Shown piece after piece: positions 56,401-64,000 of a stretch of 64,000 bases of DNA (the stretch's first letter is position 1; each line of letters opens with the position of its first letter). Made by a program: the position numbers and the translations under genes. The notes beneath the pieces are model-generated. The model was not told the DNA's origin. It did not search any database and saw only the letters and a list, made by a program, of their open reading frames with translations. The stretch comes from Flaccisagitta enflata (lineage: Eukaryota > Chaetognatha > Sagittoidea > Aphragmophora): assembly GCA_965153355.1 (NCBI GenBank), contig OZ231127.1:73036001-73100000 (forward strand), written 5' to 3'.

Positions 56401-59400
56401 TAAGTTAGAAGCGATTTTTGCCTTTTTATAATATGATATTTATAAGTAAGAATGGACATGCTTAATCAATGAATATTGACTTTAAAATTGAAAATTTGAG
56501 TTATCTGAGTCCAAACCATCATAATTCAGTAAGACCAAAGATAGATTTGCAAATTTAAAGGAAAACAAACACCCTAATGTTTATGTAGAGTCACCTGTTT
56601 AAAAGGGTGTAGAATAGAGGGAGAACCATGTCCTTTCCTTGACTTTAAGATGATATCTACGCATCAACCAATACTTTTGAAACCTAGTGGGAGGGTCTGT
56701 TCATAGTTTAGGATGTGAGTGAACACATTGTGAAAAAAAAACTGAACATTTTTCAATCATATGGCCGTACGGCCTCTCGATAGGAAAGCCTGGGATTTTT
56801 AAGCAAATCCCCTCAATTTTCAAAGGCCAATTTGACTGACTTAAACCTAATAGGAAAGCTTCAGATTGAACATAAGTACATCCATGCTCCAACACGGCGG
56901 ATCAATATCAAAATTTCAAAGATCAGGCCTGGTAAATTTTCAGGATTAACGAGCGAAAAGTGAATGTAGTAATATAGCATATACCCTTTTTTTGCTCCAA
57001 ACGCTTCAAAATCATAATAGGTTAACCATTTTTGAGGTTTTTTTTGCTCTGAGCGCTTCCTCTTAATGTTTACTTAGGAAGAGTCTACCACAAGAAAATA
57101 GATCCCGCAAAAAAATTCAAATTTAAGCGCTCAAACGACTGTGACTCAGTTACGGCATGATTCTCCGGTAGTCTACGCCCTTTATAAGGGGTTTTTTTTT
57201 CAGCATTTTGGGTGGTTTGTCTATGGTAATGGATAGTCAAGAAGGGGAAATGACACTAGGAAAAAAAATTGGGTCAAAAAGTTCAATCGTTTTGAAAATA
57301 TAAGCGTTTTTGTCTTTTTAAGATGTGATATATAATATATCATATGAAATATAGGTTGCAATGAGTTTTTTTAATATTTTGGGTGGTTGGTCAATGGTAA
57401 TGGATAGTGCACTGGAAAAAATGACATTAGGAAAAAGAATCAGATCAAAAAACTGATTTTTACTTAAGTTAGAAGCGATTTTTGCCTTTTTATAATATCA
57501 TATTTATAAGTAAGAATGGACATGCTTAATCAATGAATATTGACTTTAAAATTGAAAATTTGAGTTATCTGAGTCCAAACCATCATAATTCAGTAAGACC
57601 AAAGATAGATTTGCAAATTTAAAGGAAAACAAACACCCTAATGTTTATGTAGAGTCACCTGTTTAAAAGGGTGTAGAATAGAGGGAGAACCATGTCCTTT
57701 CCCTAACTTTAAGATGATATCTACGCATCAACCAATACTTTTGAAACCTAGTGGGAGGGTCTGTTCATAGTTTAGGATGTGAGTGAACACATTGTGAAAA
57801 AAAAACTGAACATTTTTCAATCATATGGCCGTACGGCCTCTCGACAGGGAAAGCCTGGGATTTTTAAGCAAATCCCCTCAATTTTCAAAGGCCAATTTGA
57901 CTGACTTAAACCTAATAGGAAAGCTTGAGATTGAACATAAGTACATCCATGCTACAACACGGCGGATCAATATCAAAATTTCAAAGATCAGGCCTGGTAA
58001 ATTTTCAGGATTAACGAGCGAAAAGTGAATGTAGTAATATAGCATATACCCTTTTTTGCTCCAAACGCTTCAAAATCATAATAGGTTAACCATTTTTGTG
58101 GTTTTTTTTGCTCTGAGCGCTTCCTCTTAATGTTTACTTTGGAAGAGTCTACCACAAGAAAATAGATCCCGCAAAAAAATTCAAATTTAAGCGCTCAAAC
58201 GACTGTGACTCAGTTACGGCATGATTCTCCGGTAGTCTACGCCCTTTATAAGGGGGTTTTTTCAGCATTTTGGGTGGTTTGTCTATGGTAATGGATAGTC
58301 AAGAAGGGGAAATGACACTAGGAAAAAAAATTGGGTCAAAAAGTTCAATCGTTTTGAAAATATAAGCGTTTTTGTCTTTTTACGATGTGATATATAATAT
58401 ATCATATGAAATATAGGTTGCAATGAGTTTTTTTAATATTTTGGGTGGTTGGTCAATGGTAATGGATAGTGCACTGGAAAAAATGACATTAGGAAAAAGA
58501 ATCAGATCAAAAAACTGATTTCTACTTAAGTTAGAAGCGATTTTTGCCTTTTTATAATATCATATTTATAAGTAAGAATGGACATGCTTAATCAATGAAT
58601 ATTGACTTTAAAATTGAAAATTTGAGTTATCTGAGTCCAAACCATCACAGTTCAGTAAAACCAAAGAAAGATTTGCAAATTTAAAGGAAAACAAACACCC
58701 TAATGTTTATGTAGAGTCACCTGGGTGTAGGGTGTAGAATAGAGGGAGAACCATGTCCTTTCCCTGACTTTAAGATGATATCTACGCATCAACCAATACT
58801 TTTGAAACCTAGTGGAGGGTCTGTTCATAGTTTAGGATGTGAGTGAACACATTGTGAAAAAAAAACTGAACATTTTTCAATCATATGGCCGTACGGCCTC
58901 TCGACAGGGAAAGCCTGGGATTTTTAAGCAAATCCCCTCAATTTTCAAAGGCCAATTTGACTGACTTAAACCTAATAGGAAAGCTTGAGATTGAACATAA
59001 GTACATCCATGCTCCAACACGGCGGATCAATATCAAAATTTCAAAGATCAGGCCTGGTAAATTTTCAGGATTAACGAGCGAAAAGTGAATGTAGTAATAT
59101 AGCATATACCCTTTTTTGCTCCAAACGCTTCAAAATCATAATAGGTTAACCATTTTTGAGGTTTTTTTGCTCTGAGCGCTTCCTCTTAATGTTTACTTAG
59201 GAAGAGTCTACCACAAGAAAATAGATCCCGCAAAAAAATTCAAATTTAAGCGCTCAAACGACTGTGACTCAGTTACGGCATGATTCTCCGGTAGTCTACG
59301 CCCTTTATAAGGGGGGTTTTTTCAGCATTTTGGGTGGTTTGTCTATGGTAATGGATAGTCAAGAAGGGGAAATGACACTAGGAAAAAAAATTGGGTCAAA

Positions 59401-60366
59401 AAGTTCAATCGTTTTGAAAATATAAGCGTTTTTGTCTTTTTACGATGTGATATATAATATATCATATGAAATATAGGTTGCAATGAGTTTTTAATATTTT
59501 GGGTGGTTGGTCAATGGTAATGGATAGTGCACTGGAAAAATGACATTAGGAAAAAGAATCAGATCAAAAAACTGATTTTTACTTAAGTTAGAAGCGATTT
59601 TTGCCTTTTTATAATATCATATTTATAAGTAAGAATGGACATGCTTAATCAATGAATATTGACTTTAAAATTGAAAATTTGAGTTATCTGAGTCCAAACC
59701 ATCATAGTTCAGTAAGACCAAAGAAAGATTTGCAAATTTAAAGGAAAACAAACACCCTAATGTTTATGTAGAGTCACCTGTTTAAAAGGGTGTAGAATAG
59801 AGGGAGAACCATGTCCTTTCCCTGACTTTAAGATGATATCTACGCATCAACCAATACTTTTGAAACCTAGTGGGAGGGTCTGTTCATAGTTTAGGATGTG
59901 AGTGAACACATTGTGAAAAAAAAACTGAACATTTTTCAATCATATGGCCGTACGGCCTCTCGACAGGGAAAGCCTGGGATTTTTAAGCAAATCCCCTCAA
60001 TTTTCAAAGGCCAATTTGACTGACTTAAACCTAATAGGAAAGCTTGAGATTGAACATAAGTACATCCATGCTCCAACACGGCGGATCAATATCAAAATTT
60101 CAAAGATCAGGCCTGGTAAATTTTCAGGATTAACGAGCGAAAAGTGAATGTAGTAATATAGCATATACCCTTTTTTTGCTCCAAACGCTTCAAAATCATA
60201 ATAGGTTAACCATTTTTGAGGTTTTTTTTGCTCTGAGCGCTTCCTCTTAATGTTTACTTAGGAAGAGTCTACCACAAGAAAATAGATCCCGCAAAAAAAT
60301 TCAAATTTAAGCGCTCAAACGACTGTGACTCAGTTACGGCATGATTCTCCGGTAGTCTACGCCCTT
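53471..60366. repeat. About 1,060-bp tandem macrosatellite, 6.5 units
   Basis: Units begin at GGGTGTAGAATAGAGGGAGA: 53471, 54535, 55544, 56605, 57669, 58730 and 59788, with lengths 1064, 1009, 1061, 1064, 1061 and 1058. The last unit stops after 579 bp at 60366. Unit 2 lacks about 55 bp around 54930. Units are nearly identical; differences are mostly single bases and homopolymer length. Each carries the 12-bp palindrome GGCCGTACGGCC, an AT palindrome (TGATATATAATATATCA in most units), a TTTATAAGGGGG motif, and a 67-residue frame (MAVRPLDRESLGFLSKSPQF...) starting inside the first palindrome. That frame is at 53627, 54691, 55700, 57825, 58885 and 59944; unit 4 has a one-base deletion that breaks it. 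The frame has no known relatives that I recognise, and I do not count it as a gene. Confidence 0.97.
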
Positions 60367-60568
60367 CACTCTAATCAACTTCATTCAACCGCCTTTTATT
60401 GCCTCGAAATGTTCAACTCAGATCTGCGCTGCGAATTCTTTCCCTCTTGGTTCTCTCTTCTCTTTTATCTTAGACATTCCTCCGATTTGCCGTGGTGTCT
60501 TTTGGTCTCTATCAGCCTGTCTCCCTCTAGCCCTCTTTCTGTCTGGCTGTGTTTCTGTCCTTGTCATT

Positions 60569-60609
<41 letters not shown>

Positions 60610-61300
60610 TTCTTTTTCCTCTCTCTTATTCATTCAATCATTACTTCATCATTTCCTCCCACAAATCTCTTGTCGCACACGCATTTTCTTTGATTCTCAT
60701 CATGTCTTTTCTTTCTTCATTTTTTTTCCTTCGTCCTTTCTCCATATTTTTTCCTCCTTTATATCCGTTTTAATTCCCACCCGCTCCTTCTTTTCCCATT
60801 CACTTTTTCCTTCCTCAACGTTTTCTTTCCCTTTTGTTTTAACGCAGGAGAATCGGCGTTTTTTTATTCTGCGCCTTTTGTTTTCCATTGACTTCTTTGT
60901 CGCGAACCTATAAGAGGCTTTGTCCGCGACCCTACAAGCGGCTTTGTCCGCTCCGAAGATCTGCCATTCGGTGGATCCGTCCATCCGTCCATCCGTCTGC
61001 CCGCCTCCTTCAATAAGTCCGCTTGAAAACTGTCTCTGCTTATCCCACGAGTTATTAGTTGATCATAAATACCCTTTTGTAAAAGCACTCATGTTTCAAC
61101 TTTCATAACTGCGACTCATACTGTCATACATGGTATCAGCTTGACAGGCTTCACAAAACCTTTCTTATTTGAATATTTCTTTTTTGATGCAAAACCAACA
61201 TTTACTTCGGCTTTTCAACTGTACCTTCAGTAGCGCTCATCCAGACATGCCTCTTTATTCCCTTTAGTAACATATTTGCATTACTTTTTACTCAGTCTTG
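60367..61300. other. Pyrimidine-rich unique DNA with an element remnant
   Basis: (CT)n lies at 60567-60606. 60897-61005 is a worn H2-like piece (TATAAGAGGCTTTGTCCGCG, and GTCCATCCGTCCATCCG). The rest is CTTTTCC-rich with no supported gene. Confidence 0.5.
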
Positions 61301-61309
61301 AATCGCATT

Positions 61310-61384
61310 TTAGTCTTTTTTCCTCCTCGCTTTTATCAACTGCAACTCCCTTTCTTTGTACTGAGTGGCCTTTTTAAAGTACTC
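61310..61384 (-). CDS. Candidate terminal exon, helical basic tail
   Basis: The minus-strand acceptor CACTTTCCTAG is followed by EYFKKATQYKERELQLIKAR, then RKKD and TAA. The charged heptad-like pattern suggests the end of a coiled-coil protein. A second frame is also open here (KGHSVQRKGVAVDKSEEEKR), so the reading frame is not certain. Upstream exons would lie beyond the poly-T tract at 61418-61444. Confidence 0.3.
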   Translation of the reverse strand, partial: EYFKKATQYKERELQLIKARRKKD

Positions 61385-61417
61385 CTAGGAAAGTGTTTTC
61401 CTCTTTTAAAACTGCGA

Positions 61418-61444
61418 TTTTTTTTTTTTTTTTTTTTTTTTTTT
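61418..61444. repeat. Poly-T tract
   Basis: 27 consecutive T. On the minus strand it is a poly-A run directly upstream of the candidate exon, so it could be the tail of an inserted retrosequence. Confidence 0.95.
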
Positions 61445-61807
61445 GAAACAGCCCTCAGCTTTTAAAACGATTTTAAACACCCTTTCTTTCCCCAAACTTT
61501 CAGGGTGTGTCTTTTCACATTCATCATCTAGTACTAGACAATGGGTCTCACCATCCCTACCCTGAATTTTTCTATTCTATTGTATTGAATTTTTTGTTAT
61601 TTGGGAAAGCAGAGGAGTGCAATGGAATGAAACTCAGAATCATCGGATAGCGCGTAAAAGTCCTACCGATTGGTAGCACGAGCCATAACTCCACTGTCCC
61701 TGCAGGGTACGACAAAGTGCCTAAGCACGCAAGCATTGCTTGTAGGCAGCTAGCAAATTTTGTAGGCAGGGAGGCAAGAAAAGAAAAGAAAAAAAAAAAC
61801 AAAAAAA

Positions 61808-61950
61808 TGTCAGATACACGGCAATCCAGTCGCGGATGGTTGGGCAGGAGCAGTAAAGCGAAAACCACTTGTAATTCAAATATGTGACCTACTTACTTAC
61901 CTACCAACCAACACGGCAAGTTCTAAATTCGCGTGGCCGTGACTAAAAAA
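61808..61950 (-). mobile_element. Hairpin-ended short element, degenerate
   Basis: TCAGATACACGGCAATCCAG, then TCGCGGATGGTTGGGCAGGA, ACCTACCAACCAACACGG, and CGCGTGGCCGTGACTAAAAA. Confidence 0.7.
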
Positions 61951-62166
61951 TAATTAAAAGATTATAAAGAAAAATAGCAATGAATTTTGAATTTGAATAT
62001 GCCTTTTAAAAACATTCCTATGATTTACAGTAATAAATAATTTAATTTCTGTTTCCTTTTGATTAATTGTATGAGTTTTATATAGGATAAATTGTTGCAC
62101 AAGCCCCACAGTAATAAATCAAAACAAAATGTTTTTTGTGAAAATGTATATATACTGTCATGATAC

Positions 62167-62357
62167 TACAAGGCTGGATAACCGGCTACCCCAGTTGCGT
62201 GCAGTTGAGCAGGGGCCGTTTTTGAGGTCACTAGACCATTTGTGCAGGAGCGGTGAGGTCAAAAAAGTAAAATCATAAAAAAAAGTAAAGCGTAACTGAC
62301 TCACCAACCAACAATTGGACAAAGTGGGTTGTATAGTCGCGTGCACGCGACTACAAA
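62167..62357 (-). mobile_element. Hairpin-ended short element, subfamily H1, near complete
   Basis: ACAAGGCTGGATAACCGGCT, CCCAGTTGCGTGCAGTTGAG, CACCAACCAACAATTGG as a poor central array, and the hairpin end GTCGCGTGCACGCGACTAC. Confidence 0.88.
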
Positions 62358-62453
62358 TATTTGTTTGTTCTATTATTCACTACAAATAGATTGATACAAA
62401 TATTTTGTAGGCAGGCACTGGTAAAAAAATCTCGCTTGTAGGCAGGTAAAAAT

Positions 62454-62700
62454 TTTGTTGGGCCCTGTCAGTCCTTGCACAGGCTGCACTCCAATCGCCC
62501 CATTCAGATCATCCATTGCGCCAAGCTGTCACGCGAGTTCCAAAATGAGCCAAATTGGCCAAATTGAGCTCCTTTCAGCATATCTTTCTTTCCCTCAACA
62601 ACTACACCTTTCCCACAAGATCTCCCCGTTTGCCTGCCTTTGTTGCCCGCTTTCAGCCAACTTTTTTTTGACTCTTCTATGTCGTACAAGCTTTCATTTT
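62454..62700. other. Unique DNA with ambiguous frame
   Basis: The minus frame (KSWLKAGNKGRQTGRSCGKG..., ending SLAQWMI) is protein-like but lacks clear splice sites or motifs. Confidence 0.3.
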
Positions 62701-62701
62701 T

Positions 62702-62702
<1 letters not shown>

Positions 62703-62747
<45 letters not shown>
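62703..62747. repeat. (CT)n microsatellite
   Basis: About 22 CT units, 34 bp beyond the stop codon of the Sec1-like exon (minus sense). Confidence 0.97.
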
Positions 62748-62749
<2 letters not shown>

Positions 62750-62780
62750 CGCGCGGCGTTGTTAAAGAGACTACTGAGAC

Positions 62781-62929
62781 TCACGTCATTGGCGTGAGGA
62801 TTTCGTCTCCGCCAATCAGAACGTCGACTCCCGTTTGGGCGGAAACGTCGTAAGCCGCCGTCATCTCAGAATGAGTGACGCCACCAAGGAAACACACAAT
62901 CACTTTCTTAGGCTTGGATTTCGGCGCGA
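62781..62929 (-). CDS. Sec1/Munc18-family protein, C-terminal exon
   Basis: On the minus strand a strong acceptor (CCCCCTCCTTGTGTCGACAG) starts a 149-bp exon, entered in phase 1, that ends with TGA at 62781-62783. The peptide APKSKPKKVIVCFLGGVTHS, then EMTAAYDVSAQTGVDVLIGG and DEILTPMT, matches the very C-terminus of syntaxin-binding Sec1/Munc18 (SM) proteins. There the pattern is a basic linker, then RxIxFxxGGVTxSExRxAYEVxxxxxxxEVxIGGTxILTP. SM proteins bind SNAREs and drive membrane fusion in secretion or synaptic release. The Gly-Gly-Val, Ser-Glu, Ala-Tyr and Ile-Gly-Gly positions are all kept; the tail after LTP is short. Upstream exons should lie at higher coordinates. I could not identify them between 62930 and 64000, so they are probably outside the window. 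It could be a Munc18/STXBP or a closer Sec1 relative. VPS45 and SLY1 fit less well. Confidence 0.72.
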
Positions 62930-63684
<755 letters not shown>

Positions 63685-64000
63685 GTAAACAGAAACAGAG
63701 ATACCGGCGAACAGACAGACGACGGGATCAGCGCATGAAGCGGACAAACAAAATGCCTGACTAATCGTGATGAAAAAAAAATGCATTTGACAAACATTTT
63801 TAGATGCTATAAAAATACACATTACTGTCGGCAACCCCGGCATTGATAGGCTGATAGCATTACTCGCCAAGGGACGGAAAGCCCCGAAGACAGACACAAA
63901 CGGACAAACATACATTGCACATTGCTAGGCGCAAATCCTGCATAGATACTGTTTCTCTGCGAGATATAGAGAGATCGAGAGACAGACAGATAGAAAGACA

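Noticed and set aside
53627-60147. Treating the 67-residue macrosatellite frames as a gene family
   Set aside because: The frames are conserved only because whole units are nearly identical. One unit is frameshifted and no domain is recognised.

Overview
This window looks like nuclear DNA of an animal, most likely a marine invertebrate. Coding exons are short and bounded by GT-AG introns. The recognisable protein fragments are metazoan families: two secreted galactose-binding/discoidin-like proteins, a C-terminal exon of the Sec1/Munc18 family, a decayed G3BP-type RRM, and a degraded C-terminus of a non-LTR retrotransposon protein. Gene density is very low. Most of the sequence is simple repeats, minisatellites and short non-autonomous mobile elements. 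I see no prokaryotic, viral or organellar gene cluster, no rRNA or tRNA that I can support, and no CRISPR array.

Layout. 1-6.2 kb: a C-rich minisatellite, a G3BP-like relic, a 19-bp minisatellite interrupted by a MITE-like element, a 165-bp satellite with inverted copies, and a 0.63-kb inverted repeat. 6.2-13 kb: mostly unique DNA with scattered exon-like segments, chiefly on the minus strand, whose product I do not recognise. 14.7-15.4 kb: two head-to-head G-rich minisatellites. 15.5-27.5 kb: a nest of foldback-like elements with conserved inverted ends and internal minisatellites, a second MITE with 32-bp inverted ends, and a long decamer minisatellite. 28.3-30.3 kb: a 2.04-kb element with 15-bp inverted ends sitting between CA repeats. 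35.2-39.4 kb: the best-supported genes, two tandem paralogues (198 and 225 residues predicted) with a signal peptide and a galactose-binding-like domain. 40-53 kb: long GA arrays and other microsatellites, a retrotransposon relic, and an E-box-rich 21-bp minisatellite. 53.5-60.4 kb: a tandem macrosatellite of about 1,060 bp, six full units plus a partial one. 60.4-64 kb: the Sec1/Munc18 terminal exon (minus strand) and further GA arrays.

The most interesting structure is a dispersed family of 120-230-bp elements (more than 15 copies, three subfamilies). Each has a hairpin at one end, a distal segment complementary to the hairpin's first arm, and a variable GTCC/GTCGG array in between. The pairing segments differ between subfamilies but stay complementary, a covariation that argues the fold matters. 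The architecture resembles Helentron-associated (HINE/DINE-1-like) elements. That assignment is inference.

Limits: everything was read by eye. Repeat boundaries are accurate to a few bases, candidate exons without a family match are weak, and no database search was possible.
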